Positions 19,270 through 28,545 of a stretch of 64,000 nucleotides of DNA are shown in pieces. A program made the position numbers and the translations under genes. The notes under the pieces are model-generated. The model had not been told where the DNA came from. It did no database searches and saw nothing but the letters and a program-made list of their open reading frames with translations. Position 1 is the first letter of the stretch. Each line of letters starts with the position of its first letter. Source of the stretch: Leptolyngbya sp. SIOISBB (GTDB lineage Bacteria; Cyanobacteriota; Cyanobacteriia; Phormidesmidales; Phormidesmidaceae). Location: contig JAAHII010000001.1 in the NCBI GenBank assembly GCA_010671905.1, positions 2,790,001 through 2,854,000 on the forward strand. The letters run 5' to 3'.

Positions 19270-21738
19270 ATGTTTGAACGCTTCACAGAAAAAGCCATTA
19301 AAGTCATCATGCTCGCCCAGGAGGAAGCCCGCCGTCTGGGCCACAACTTTGTGGGTACTGAGCAAATTCTCCTTGGTCTTATAGGAGAAGGTACAGGCGT
19401 CGCTGCCAAAGTGCTCAAGTCAATGGGCGTCAATCTCAAAGATGCGCGCATCGAAGTTGAGAAAATCATTGGTCGCGGTTCCGGTTTTGTCGCCGTTGAA
19501 ATCCCGTTTACGCCTCGCGCCAAGCGAGTGCTAGAGCTGTCTCTCGAAGAAGCTCGTCAGTTGGGACATAACTACATTGGCACAGAACACTTGTTGTTAG
19601 GGCTGATTCGCGAAGGTGAGGGCGTCGCTGCCCGTGTATTGGAAAACCTCGGCGTTGATTTGTCCAAGGTTCGCACTCAAGTGATTCGGATGTTGGGAGA
19701 AACCGCTGAGGTGTCTTCTGGCGGTAGTCAAGGACGGACTAAGACGCCAACTTTGGATGAGTTTGGTTCTAACCTGACCCAGATGGCTGGGGAAGGCAAG
19801 CTCGATCCGGTGGTGGGGCGTCAAAAGGAAATTGAGCGAGTGATTCAAATTCTGGGTCGCCGGACGAAGAATAATCCGGTACTCATTGGCGAGCCGGGGG
19901 TAGGCAAGACGGCGATCGCGGAAGGGCTCGCTCAGCGGATTACGAACGGTGATATTCCTGACATTCTCGAAGAGAAGCGGGTCGTCACTTTGGATATTGG
20001 CTTACTGGTTGCCGGTACCAAATATCGAGGGGAATTTGAAGAGCGCTTGAAGAAGATTATGGATGAGATCCGCTCTGCCGGTAACGTCATCCTGGTCATC
20101 GATGAGGTTCACACCTTGATTGGTGCCGGTGCTGCTGAGGGCGCCATTGATGCTGCCAACATTTTGAAGCCAGCATTAGCGCGGGGTGAGCTGCAGTGTA
20201 TTGGGGCGACCACCTTAGACGAGTATCGCAAGCATATTGAGCGTGATGCCGCTCTAGAACGTCGCTTCCAGCCAGTGATGGTGGGCGAACCGAGTATCGA
20301 TGAAACCATCGAGATTCTCCATGGTTTGCGCGATCGATATGAGCAACACCATAAGCTCAAGATTACCGACGATGCCCTCGAAGCGGCCGCTAAGCTGTCT
20401 GACCGCTATATTTCGGATCGATTCTTGCCCGATAAGGCGATCGACCTGATTGATGAAGCGGGTTCTCGGGTGCGCTTGATCAATTCTCAGCTGCCTCCGG
20501 CAGCCAAAGAATTAGATAAGGAACTCCGCCAAGTCCTTAAAGACAAGGACAATGCCGTCCGCTCCCAAGACTTTGACACGGCGGGTGAGTTGCGCGATCG
20601 CGAGATGGAAATCAAAGCAGAAATCCGCAGCATTGCTCAAAACAAGAAGACTGAAGATGAGAACGGTGAAGACAATATGCCTTCCGTTGACGAGGAGGAT
20701 ATTGCACAAATCGTGGCTTCCTGGACGGGCGTCCCAGTGAGCAAGCTCACTGAGTCGGAGTCAGAGAAACTGTTGCATATGGAGGATACGCTCCATCAGC
20801 GGTTAATCGGTCAAGACGAAGCGGTGAAAGCCATTTCCCGCGCAATTCGTCGCGCTCGGGTCGGCCTGAAGAATCCCAACCGACCTATTGCCAGCTTTAT
20901 CTTCTCTGGACCTACGGGCGTGGGTAAGACTGAATTGACCAAGGCATTGGCAGCTTATTTCTTCGGTTCCGAAGAAGCCATGATTCGCTTAGATATGTCT
21001 GAGTTTATGGAGCGGCATACGGTCTCTAAGCTGATTGGTTCGCCTCCCGGCTATGTGGGTTACAGCGAAGGCGGGCAGCTGACGGAAGCGGTACGCCGTC
21101 GCCCTTACACCGTGGTGCTGTTCGATGAAATTGAGAAGGCTCACCCTGATGTCTTCAATATGCTATTGCAGATTCTGGAAGACGGTCGTCTGACTGATGC
21201 GAAAGGTCGCACGGTGGACTTTAAGAACACCCTGCTCATCATGACATCGAACATTGGTTCTAAGGTGATTGAAAAAGGTGGTGGTGGTCTCGGCTTTGAC
21301 TTCGAAGACGATCAGGCCGACTCTCAGTACAACCGGATTCGCTCATTGGTGAACGAAGAACTCAAGCAGTACTTCCGTCCTGAGTTCTTGAACCGCTTGG
21401 ATGAGATTATTGTCTTCCGTCAGCTGACGAAGGATGAGGTCAAAGAAATTTCCGACATTCTGTTGCGGGAAGTCTTTGGGCGTTTGTCTGAGCAGGGCAT
21501 TGAGCTTCAGGTCACAGAGCGCTTTAAGGAGCGACTGGTAGAGGAAGGCTACAATCCTAGCTACGGGGCGCGGCCATTACGCCGAGCGATCATGCGCTTG
21601 CTAGAAGACACCTTAGCGGAAGAAATTCTCTCGGGTCGTCTGCAAGACGGTGATACTGCCTCTGTCGATGTCGACGATTCCGGCAAGGTCGTCATTCAAC
21701 CTGGCGAAAAACGGGAGTTACTATCGGCCGCTGATTGA
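19270..21738 (+). CDS. clpC: ATP-dependent Clp protease ATPase subunit ClpC
   Basis: Hsp100 unfoldase of 822 aa that feeds substrates into ClpP/ClpR proteolytic rings. It has two N-terminal Clp_N repeats ([40 protein letters not shown]). The first AAA+ domain has Walker [10 protein letters not shown] and Walker [14 protein letters not shown]/middle domain (about 415-450) precedes the second AAA+ domain ([25 protein letters not shown]). The absence of a long ClpB coiled coil and the presence of UVR identify ClpC. The ATG at 19270 gives the canonical MFERFTEK start; a longer frame upstream does not. A strong terminator follows. Confidence 0.97.
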   Translation: MFERFTEKAIKVIMLAQEEARRLGHNFVGTEQILLGLIGEGTGVAAKVLKSMGVNLKDARIEVEKIIGRGSGFVAVEIPFTPRAKRVLELSLEEARQLGHNYIGTEHLLLGLIREGEGVAARVLENLGVDLSKVRTQVIRMLGETAEVSSGGSQGRTKTPTLDEFGSNLTQMAGEGKLDPVVGRQKEIERVIQILGRRTKNNPVLIGEPGVGKTAIAEGLAQRITNGDIPDILEEKRVVTLDIGLLVAGTKYRGEFEERLKKIMDEIRSAGNVILVIDEVHTLIGAGAAEGAIDAANILKPALARGELQCIGATTLDEYRKHIERDAALERRFQPVMVGEPSIDETIEILHGLRDRYEQHHKLKITDDALEAAAKLSDRYISDRFLPDKAIDLIDEAGSRVRLINSQLPPAAKELDKELRQVLKDKDNAVRSQDFDTAGELRDREMEIKAEIRSIAQNKKTEDENGEDNMPSVDEEDIAQIVASWTGVPVSKLTESESEKLLHMEDTLHQRLIGQDEAVKAISRAIRRARVGLKNPNRPIASFIFSGPTGVGKTELTKALAAYFFGSEEAMIRLDMSEFMERHTVSKLIGSPPGYVGYSEGGQLTEAVRRRPYTVVLFDEIEKAHPDVFNMLLQILEDGRLTDAKGRTVDFKNTLLIMTSNIGSKVIEKGGGGLGFDFEDDQADSQYNRIRSLVNEELKQYFRPEFLNRLDEIIVFRQLTKDEVKEISDILLREVFGRLSEQGIELQVTERFKERLVEEGYNPSYGARPLRRAIMRLLEDTLAEEILSGRLQDGDTASVDVDDSGKVVIQPGEKRELLSAAD

Positions 21739-22054
21739 CCTTAGACAGCCGATTAAATAGAGTTCTAAAAAGGCGATCGCTCCTGGGAGCGATCGCCTTT
21801 TTGGTAAACATTTTTGAAGTGGATTCTCAGATATCTTGTCGAGACTCGGTCTCAGCCTTAATAATGATTGACAACAGTTTACGGTCGTTGATGGCAGTTA
21901 TGGGTTGGGTCAAGTTTGGCACTGCAATGCAGAGCGTAACTGATTCCTCACATGAGGATGCCTTTGAGGGTTGCCCGTTATGGGTTCGACTGCGTACTTG
22001 CCGTTCAACTGTCGGTCTGAGAAATTTTGCCTTTAGGCAGATGGGAGTATTGGT
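21739..22054. other. Intergenic region clpC to next gene
   Basis: About 315 bases. The left end holds the clpC terminator (separate entry). The rest has no supported gene and should hold the promoter of the gene at 22055. Confidence 0.6.
21767..21802. terminator. clpC terminator built from two HIP1 octamers
   Basis: A perfect 17-bp inverted repeat (AAAAAGGCGATCGCTCC / GGAGCGATCGCCTTTTT) with a two-base centre. Each arm carries a GCGATCGC, and the T-run follows on both strands, so it could work in either direction. Confidence 0.85.
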
Positions 22055-22513
22055 ATGGGTCTGATTAAGACGATTTTAGGCGGCATTTTTAGCCTTATCG
22101 GTAGCATTTTTGGTGGCATTGCCAAGATCTTTGGTATCGGTAAGCAAAGCGAGTTCTTCATGGAGCTAGATGATTCTGGGAACTCAGCCCCAGAGCCCCA
22201 GGCCGCTCCCCAAGCACAGCCAGTTTCTAAGGCGGAAAAGGTTACAGCTCCGGGTGAAGTAGTTGCGCAATCCAGTGAGCCACCGCAGGCATCCTTGCAG
22301 GCACAAATTCCATCGGCTCCTAAAGATGCAAGCTTAGAAAAGGCTCCTGCAGTCGAAGCCACAGCCGCAATGCCTGCTGTTCCCAATTTTGCGACGGAGT
22401 ATCTCGTTAATCCTCGGATTAATCGCTCTCCCCGCCGCCGTCCCGGTCCCAGTCTGTCGCCGTTTAAGGACATGGCTAAAAGCATGGGACGGAAATCTCC
22501 CACTATGGGCTAA
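22055..22513 (+). CDS. Cyanobacterial hypothetical protein with glycine/isoleucine amphipathic N-terminus
   Basis: 152 aa. The first 35 residues (MGLIKTILGGIFSLIGSIFGG) form a G/I-rich amphipathic or membrane-inserting helix, followed by FMELDD, a long A/P/Q/E-rich linker, and a basic end (RRRPGPSLSPFKDMAKSMG). This pattern, a hydrophobic head and a conserved RRRPGPSL tail, is one I recall from cyanobacterial hypotheticals. No catalytic motif. GGAG sits about eight bases before the ATG. Probably membrane-associated; function unknown. Confidence 0.7.
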   Translation: MGLIKTILGGIFSLIGSIFGGIAKIFGIGKQSEFFMELDDSGNSAPEPQAAPQAQPVSKAEKVTAPGEVVAQSSEPPQASLQAQIPSAPKDASLEKAPAVEATAAMPAVPNFATEYLVNPRINRSPRRRPGPSLSPFKDMAKSMGRKSPTMG

Positions 22514-22709
22514 TGACCTCTGTGCTTTAGCGCCATGAATAGCTTATTCCCTGGGTGAATCTACCATCAAATGTAGGTTCACCCAGGCTTGTATTGGTCA
22601 TGATGGAGAAGTGACATTTTCTTGAAGGATGCTTATTCCAGCAGACAAAAACGTTATCCTTAGAAACGCAGTCTAAACCGCCAGCGGTAAGAGTTTATTG
22701 GGTCGCTCT

Positions 22710-23279
22710 ATGGGGAGGAGATCGCAGTCTAAAAGGTCTTGGCGTCCGTGGTTCTTGCTCTCAATGCTGCCTATCCTGATGTTGGGGCACAGCCAAATCA
22801 AGCCTCCATTGAGGGAGCCTGAAGCTATCTTAGTGCTGGGAGGGGCCACAGAAAGAGAGCATTTTGCAGCTGAACTTGCGAGTCAACATCCCGATCTAGA
22901 TGTCTGGATTTCTTCTGGGACAAATCCGGAATATGCCGAATGGCTGTTTCAAGAAGCTGATATTGCCTCGGATCGAGTGCATTTAGATTACCGAGCCGTG
23001 GATACCGTGACTAATTTCACGACCTTGGCAGCAGACTTGAAACAAGCAGGGGTGGAAAGTGTTTATCTCGTGACCTCCGACTACCACATGCGTCGGGCGA
23101 AGATTATTGCCCAGGTGGTTTTGGGGCGGTACGACATTACCTTTGAACCATTGCCTGTACCGTCAGATCACATGACCGAGCCCTTGCTGCGAGGATTGCG
23201 TGATGGGGCTAGAGCCGTGCTTTGGGTATTTACGGGGCAAACCGGGTCAGCTTGGGGACAGCGATTGAGTAAGTCTTAG
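22710..23279 (+). CDS. YdcF/ElyC-family (DUF218) membrane-anchored protein
   Basis: 189 aa. After a basic N-terminus there is one hydrophobic anchor (PWFLLSMLPILMLG), then the DUF218 fold: AILVLGGATERE at the start, WISSGTNPEYAEW, TNFTTLAADL and YLVTSDYHMRRAKIIA. Relatives include SanA/ElyC/YdcF, linked to envelope integrity. The ATG at 22710 was chosen over a TTG four codons upstream. Single gene, likely facing the periplasm. Confidence 0.82.
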   Translation: MGRRSQSKRSWRPWFLLSMLPILMLGHSQIKPPLREPEAILVLGGATEREHFAAELASQHPDLDVWISSGTNPEYAEWLFQEADIASDRVHLDYRAVDTVTNFTTLAADLKQAGVESVYLVTSDYHMRRAKIIAQVVLGRYDITFEPLPVPSDHMTEPLLRGLRDGARAVLWVFTGQTGSAWGQRLSKS

Positions 23280-23401
23280 GGAGAGCCCGGAGCCTGCGAA
23301 TTATGAACCGAATAGGAGAATTCGGGCACTCTATAAATGAGAAAGCTACAATTGAGTCGCCATTTCAGCATTGTTGTTGCTGTATCGCCTGATATTTTCT
23401 T

Positions 23402-24070
23402 ATGCCTTCCACGATTGAATCTCCCTATACTCCCGAGCAAATTAAGGTTTGGTTTCGTGGTCTTCTGACGATCGCTTGGGCTGACGGACATTTTGATGAA
23501 GAGGAAAAAAGCCTCATCACCTCCATGACTCAGGAGGAGTTTGCGCCCAATATCGGATTTTTTGATGCCTTAGAACCCATTTCGTCTGAAGAGTTGGCTG
23601 TTGCACTAGGGCAACAAGCTGAAACTGCTGAAAACTTTTTGCGGACGGCGGTGATGGTCGCCCTGGCAGATGGCGTCTACTCCACCGAAGAAGATCAGAA
23701 GTTGCACAGCTTCTGTACAGCGCTCGGCCTAGAAAATCAGCTATTGGATTCTGTGCGCGCTACTCTGTACGACCTCAACGATCCGGCACCGAGTTCATCT
23801 GAAGAACATGGTCTAGAACCCCTCAAGCCTGCCCGCGAATGGCTAGATCAGCTTGATGTTAAAGATCCCCGATTGGCTCGCTTCATTTGCAAGATGGTAC
23901 CTGCGCAGTGTCCTTTTGAGCGAGATGTCACTCTATTCAAGAAGAAGATTGTTCATATTCCGCCTATGTGTAAACTGAATCCGCTGTATGACCAGTTGGT
24001 GGGATTGCGGTTTCGGGCGTTATCTTACCTGGCGGATGACTGTGGCGAAGATGTCACACCGTATGTGTGA
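23402..24070 (+). CDS. TerB-like / Mo-dependent nitrogenase C-terminus domain protein
   Basis: 222 aa in two parts. Residues about 12-120 are two helical TerB-like units with acidic metal-binding-like stretches (AWADGHFDEEEKSLI and ALADGVYSTEEDQKL). Residues about 140-220 match the small cyanobacterial domain named Mo-nitrogenase_C (DPRLARFICKMVPAQCPFERD, IPPMCKLNPLYDQLVGLRFRALSYL), with several cysteines. Despite the name, that domain occurs in cyanobacteria without nitrogenase, and no nif gene lies nearby. Function unknown; a metal or redox sensing role is only a guess. ATG at 23402. Confidence 0.85.
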   Translation: MPSTIESPYTPEQIKVWFRGLLTIAWADGHFDEEEKSLITSMTQEEFAPNIGFFDALEPISSEELAVALGQQAETAENFLRTAVMVALADGVYSTEEDQKLHSFCTALGLENQLLDSVRATLYDLNDPAPSSSEEHGLEPLKPAREWLDQLDVKDPRLARFICKMVPAQCPFERDVTLFKKKIVHIPPMCKLNPLYDQLVGLRFRALSYLADDCGEDVTPYV

Positions 24071-24168
24071 TACCTGAAACCTGGGATCCACAACACGACA
24101 ACCGTTAGCACTACAGGGCAGTCGTCACGCAGCACTGCAACCCATCCGAAGAATCCTCAGGTAAGCCT

Positions 24169-25923
24169 TTAATAGCGACTGCCAGACGTTCGCTGCTGAA
24201 TAGCTGTAACCCCTTGATCTTCCAGCACCTCACCGGTCTCCACCGTGGCGTAGATCACCCAGTGATCGCCCGATTGAGTCCAGCTTTGTACCGTGCATTC
24301 TAAATAAGCCAGGGCGGCTTCGATGACCAGGCAACCATTCGCAGCCATGTAATGGTCAACCTGGTCAAAAGGATTTTCTCCAGGGTGCGGCCGATGAGAA
24401 AAATGGCGGCGGATGGTGCGGCCTTCTTTCAACATGTTGAGCACGAACTGGGCTTCTGGCTGCAGAAATCGGTGAGCATAGTGATCAGCGGCGATCGCGA
24501 TCATAATGCCGGGTGGGGTAAAGCTAGACTGCGACACCCAAGCGGTCAGCAGGCCGCTGTGGCGATCGCCCTGACGGGTGGTCACGACACCAATGGAGCC
24601 AATGATCCGACCAACGGCTTGCTCAGTGCGATCAGCCTGGGTCGCAGTCACCGATTGGCGGGGAGACTGACGCTTTTTCTGTTTGCGGAGCTGTTGGGCA
24701 AATCGGGCCCCCGCCTCACGACACTGATGGAGAATCGCTTCGGTCGGGCTAAAACGGACGCGAATTGTCTCAAAGCCCAGACGATAGTTATTGTCTTGCA
24801 GCTTCTCCTCAATCAGGTCGATCGCTTCACCACTCCAGCCATAGGAGCCAAATACGCCCGCCACCTTCGTTTTAGCGGCGGATGACAGCACGACGCCGAG
24901 CGCGGTTTGAATTTGCACGGGCGCATGCCCTCCTAGGGTGGGGGAGCCAATGATGAAGCCATCGCTGGTTTCGATCGCTTTGGCTAGCGCGACTGGCTCG
25001 GCGTGCTCACAGTTAATGGAATCGACAGCGAGCCCGGCCTGGATCAGGCCTTGGGCGATCGCATCCGCCAAAATGGCCGTGTTGCCGTAAGCAGAAGCGT
25101 AGAGTAGGGCCACCCGCGAGGTCTGATGGATCTGGTACTGACACCACTGCCGGTAGTCATTCTGCAGCCGGGTCAGGCTATAGCGGACGAGGGTACCGTG
25201 CCCTGGAGCAATGCATTTCAGTGGCAGAGGGGCAATTTGCTCCAGGGCACTTTGCACCTGTTTGGTTTGAGAAGCATGCAAACAGTCAAAGTAGTAACGC
25301 CGATCGACCTCTAGCTGCCGCCAGTCTTCATCAAATAGAGCATCGTTGCAAATATGAGCGCCAAACAGCTTATCGCTGTAGAGAATTTGGGTGGCTGGGT
25401 CATAAGTACAAAGACCGTCAGGCCAGCGAGGCATGGGAATCGTGAGCAGTTGCAAACAGTGCCCCTGCCCCAGATCGAGCGTGTTGTCGCGCGGATGAAC
25501 GGTTTGAATACGATCGTACCAATCGGGAAACGTTGATCGCAACGCTTGGGCGGCGGGCCGTGAACACACCAGTGTGGCTTGAGGCTGTTGTCTCACCAGT
25601 GCCGCCAACGTCGCCATCCGATTAGGATTGACATGCCCCAGAATCACGTAGTCGAGAGGTCGCTGGTCTAAAAAGGACTGTAATTGATGCAAATAGAGGT
25701 GGGTAAACGATTCCCCAGGGGGATCAATCAGCGCCGTGCGATCGCCCTCAATGAAATATGAATTGGCCGTCGTCCCCTGACAGAGGTTGTATTCCACTTC
25801 AAATTTGAGCCGATCCCAAGTGCGAGATCGCAGGACCGTTGTGTGCTTGGCCAGTTCAGCGATCTGGACATCACGTGGTCGGGGAGTAATGGGGAGCGGG
25901 GAGTTGAGAGAGGGAGGCGTCAT
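24169..25923 (-). CDS. flv1: Flavodiiron protein Flv1-type
   Basis: Diflavin flavodiiron protein of 584 aa, partner of Flv3 in light-dependent O2 photoreduction to water (the Mehler-like reaction) that protects photosystem I. Domain order is metallo-beta-lactamase-like (about 30-270), flavodoxin (about 275-410) and flavin reductase (about 435-580). The diiron ligand motif HxExDH is replaced by HVNPNR (residues 97-102), and the later HWPD by RWPD. Loss of canonical ligands is the known mark of Flv1 versus Flv3. Transcribed after flv3 on the same strand but separated by 498 bases containing two miniature elements. Confidence 0.93.
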   Translation of the reverse strand: MTPPSLNSPLPITPRPRDVQIAELAKHTTVLRSRTWDRLKFEVEYNLCQGTTANSYFIEGDRTALIDPPGESFTHLYLHQLQSFLDQRPLDYVILGHVNPNRMATLAALVRQQPQATLVCSRPAAQALRSTFPDWYDRIQTVHPRDNTLDLGQGHCLQLLTIPMPRWPDGLCTYDPATQILYSDKLFGAHICNDALFDEDWRQLEVDRRYYFDCLHASQTKQVQSALEQIAPLPLKCIAPGHGTLVRYSLTRLQNDYRQWCQYQIHQTSRVALLYASAYGNTAILADAIAQGLIQAGLAVDSINCEHAEPVALAKAIETSDGFIIGSPTLGGHAPVQIQTALGVVLSSAAKTKVAGVFGSYGWSGEAIDLIEEKLQDNNYRLGFETIRVRFSPTEAILHQCREAGARFAQQLRKQKKRQSPRQSVTATQADRTEQAVGRIIGSIGVVTTRQGDRHSGLLTAWVSQSSFTPPGIMIAIAADHYAHRFLQPEAQFVLNMLKEGRTIRRHFSHRPHPGENPFDQVDHYMAANGCLVIEAALAYLECTVQSWTQSGDHWVIYATVETGEVLEDQGVTAIQQRTSGSRY

Positions 25924-26169
25924 AGTAGGTGTGAAGGTATGAGAGGGTGAGGATGAAAGGGTAGATTTATCGGGACGAGACAGGCTCTAGATCACCCGAT
26001 AATTTCCACCGATGGTGACTTTTGCGAATGCTGCGTCCGTACAGGGCATCGACGGTGCCGACCTGGAAAGGTTAGAAGATGGGTGAGAAAAACTGTCACG
26101 GTCTGTCGGCCTATGTTTCTGCCATAGGGGCATTCGACTTCAGAAGTCTGAACTCCGAATTCTGAATGC
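25924..26169. other. flv1 upstream region
   Basis: About 245 bases between the flv1 start and the first miniature element. It contains a T/C- and G/A-rich stretch near 25925-25980 and no gene. It probably carries the flv1 promoter or leader. Confidence 0.5.
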
Positions 26170-26299
26170 TAGGGGCCATCATCATTTAGCAGTCAAATTC
26201 TTCCAGTGAGAGGGTGACAACCCCTAGACTGTGGAATAAGTGCGGGCGCGGTAGTGCTCATTTCTGAGGGTTTCTGGGCGGAATTGATGATGCGCCCTA
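26170..26299. repeat. Miniature TA-target element, family 1, copy A
   Basis: A 130-bp element with inverted ends TAGGGGCCATCATC and TAGGGCGCATCATC (right end read on the minus strand). It is flanked by and includes TA on both sides. The interior shares GTGCGGGCGCGG and CCCCTAG with the other four copies. It shares its right TA with copy B. Confidence 0.8.
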
Positions 26300-26424
26300 G
26301 GGCCTATCATCTGGTCGCGGTCCAATCCTTTCAGCACAGGAACGACAGCCCCTAGCCTATGCGTGAATGCGGGCGCGAGAATGCGTTGCCCCAAAGGCTT
26401 CTGGGATTATATTGACGCGCCCTA
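26298..26424. repeat. Miniature TA-target element, family 1, copy B
   Basis: A 127-bp copy with ends TAGGGCCTATCATC and (minus strand) TAGGGCGCGTCAAT, sharing the interior segments AACGACAGCCCCTAGCC and ATGCGGGCGCG. Its right end overlaps the flv3 stop codon at 26422-26424: the first G of the element completes TAG. Confidence 0.82.
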
Positions 26425-28158
26425 ATAATGGTTGCCGACTTTGCGGTGGTGGACAGCGGTGAGGCCGTCGGGTTTTGAGACACGTCCGGTTTGCACGGTG
26501 GCGCAGATGATCCAGTGATCGCTCGCTTCTAATCGACTGGTGACTTCACATTCCAGATAGGCGAGCGCCTGAGCCAGAATCGGTGAGCCATTGTGAGCGG
26601 GATAGGTATCGATGCCGGAGAAGCGATCGCTACCGGGCGGAAACCGCTTGAGGAAATGTTTGACGAGCGGTTGATACCGACCTTCTTCCAGTACGTTCAG
26701 CACCCAATGATCGCCCACATGGAGCAGCGACTCGATCGCTCGGTCTTTGGCAACCGCGATCGCGACCCCCAGGGGCTCAAAGCTGGCCTGAATGACCCAC
26801 GAAGCCAGCATGGCGCTGTTCACGTCATCTTTTTGAGCGGTGATGATGTACAAGCCGCTGCTAATTCGCCCCAATGCTCGATCCAGTCCAGATTCCAGCG
26901 CTTTACTCTGTTTCACCATTTGGACTTGGGTGAGTTGCTGCCCCAAATCAGTGCCCGCCTCGTCACAGAGTTGATCCGTCGTTGCCGTTGGTGAGGCTTT
27001 GATCAAAATGGGAGGAAAGGCTTCTGACAGGCCCAGCTCTTGCAGTTGGGCGCGAAAGGGATAAAGCGGCTCGTCATGGCCGCCACCGGTTTCAAACAGG
27101 CCAAACCCCTGACGGTGAGTGGCGGTGGCCAAAATAGTGCTCAAACCAGGGTGAGTCGCACTCCCTTCGCCGGTTTGCGGTGGCATGCCGATAACGATAC
27201 CAGCAGCGCAGTGCACCAATTCACGAACTTCATGGCTATCCGCCACGGATAAATCGACCAGTTCCACCGCCACACCGGTTTTCATAATGCCCCCAGCGAT
27301 TGTTCGCGCCAGGCGATCGCTATGGCCATATTCATCGACATAAAACAACGCAACCAAAGTCTCTGCCTTCGCTTGGTTTTGGCTCCACGTGCGATATTTT
27401 CCGACCCAGCTGTCGCAATGCTGTTGCAGCAAGGGGCCATGGCCCGTCGCAATTAGGCTGACGGTAAGCTTGTCCATCCGTTTGAGCGCCATCAATACTG
27501 ACCGGGCGTTGGGCCCCATCAGGCAGTTGTAGTAGTACTGAAAGTCTGGCTCTAACAGATGCGGCACCTCATCGAGCATGAAATCATCGCAGTAATGCAT
27601 GCCAAACACGTCGCAAGTGAACAACACCTGAGTCGCGACGTCGTAGGTAAAAATCGTGTCGGGCCAATGCAGATTTGGCGCGGAGACAAACTCCAGCTCA
27701 TGACCTTGACCTAGGTCCAAGGTGTGCCCGCTTTTCACCACTCTGGACTGGAAGGGGCGGTGCATCATGTTTTCAAGGAACTGAATAGCGACTTTAGAGC
27801 CGACCACGGTCACATGGGGAGCCCGATCCAAGACGTCTTGAATGAGCCCACTATGATCGGGCTCGGTGTGATTCACAATCAAATAATCCAGCGCGGCGAG
27901 GTCAGTCTGCTGCACCAGGCGATCCATGTACAGCTCTCGGAATTTGCGATGGGAGGTATCAATCAGCGCCGTCTGGTCGCCTTGAACCAGAAAGGAATTG
28001 TAGGTAGTGCCGTTTTGGAGTTCGAACTCGATATCGAAGCGATCGCGATCCCAATCAAGACAGCGAATGGCGATAGTATCGGCAGCAATATCGGCAACTT
28101 GCAGCGTTAGGCGTCCAGCGGAGTGCTGTGAGGGAGAAGAACTAACCAGTGCAACCAT
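26422..28158 (-). CDS. flv3: Flavodiiron protein Flv3-type
   Basis: 578-aa diflavin flavodiiron protein. Flv3 works with Flv1 to reduce O2 to water using photosynthetic electrons. The diiron site is canonical: NHTEPDH (HxExDH), NLHWPD, CDVFGMH and TGHGPL. The flavodoxin domain starts near 275 (ALFYVDEYGHSDRLARTI), and the flavin reductase domain runs from about 430 (GRISSGLYIITAQ). The canonical ligands separate it from the downstream Flv1. The stop codon TAG is formed by the terminal TA plus first G of a miniature element, so the original C-terminus may have been a few residues different, although the ending (VHHRKVGNHY) looks normal. Confidence 0.94.
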   Translation of the reverse strand: MVALVSSSPSQHSAGRLTLQVADIAADTIAIRCLDWDRDRFDIEFELQNGTTYNSFLVQGDQTALIDTSHRKFRELYMDRLVQQTDLAALDYLIVNHTEPDHSGLIQDVLDRAPHVTVVGSKVAIQFLENMMHRPFQSRVVKSGHTLDLGQGHELEFVSAPNLHWPDTIFTYDVATQVLFTCDVFGMHYCDDFMLDEVPHLLEPDFQYYYNCLMGPNARSVLMALKRMDKLTVSLIATGHGPLLQQHCDSWVGKYRTWSQNQAKAETLVALFYVDEYGHSDRLARTIAGGIMKTGVAVELVDLSVADSHEVRELVHCAAGIVIGMPPQTGEGSATHPGLSTILATATHRQGFGLFETGGGHDEPLYPFRAQLQELGLSEAFPPILIKASPTATTDQLCDEAGTDLGQQLTQVQMVKQSKALESGLDRALGRISSGLYIITAQKDDVNSAMLASWVIQASFEPLGVAIAVAKDRAIESLLHVGDHWVLNVLEEGRYQPLVKHFLKRFPPGSDRFSGIDTYPAHNGSPILAQALAYLECEVTSRLEASDHWIICATVQTGRVSKPDGLTAVHHRKVGNHY

Positions 28159-28545
28159 GAGATTGCCCTCAATGAAACAACATCATTTGCGTAACACTTG
28201 ATTACATATTGGCCCTATGGTCATGCAATGTAAAATGTCAATTCCCAAATCCAAGCATAAGTAATTCATATAGATCGGCAATCTCTGATTAAGCCTGACA
28301 AATGTTAGTTAATAAGTTGGGTAGCCCAAGCCTCTACCAATCCAATCCTCGACTGTTTGTTAGGGCGCGTCATCAATTAATTCCAGAAACATTTGGGGCT
28401 AAGCATTCCCGCGCCCGCATTCACGCCATAGGCTAGGGGCTGTCGTTCCTTGGTTGAAAGGGTTTAGCCGCGACCGGATGACAGGCCCTAGAGCACGATG
28501 GAAAATTTTCCGATTTGTCACTGGTGACCTGCTCAACGCCGTCAC
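28159..28545. other. flv3 upstream region carrying element copy C
   Basis: 387 bases. An AT-rich stretch next to flv3 (about 28190-28310) probably holds its promoter, and the rest is mostly family-1 element copy C (28361-28490). No gene. Confidence 0.6.
28361..28490. repeat. Miniature TA-target element, family 1, copy C (inverted)
   Basis: A 130-bp copy in the opposite orientation to the others. Ends are TAGGGCGCGTCATC and (minus strand) TAGGGCCTGTCATC, and the interior contains the reverse complements of GGAACGACAGCCCCTAG and GCGGGCGCGGGAATGCTTAG. Confidence 0.85.
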
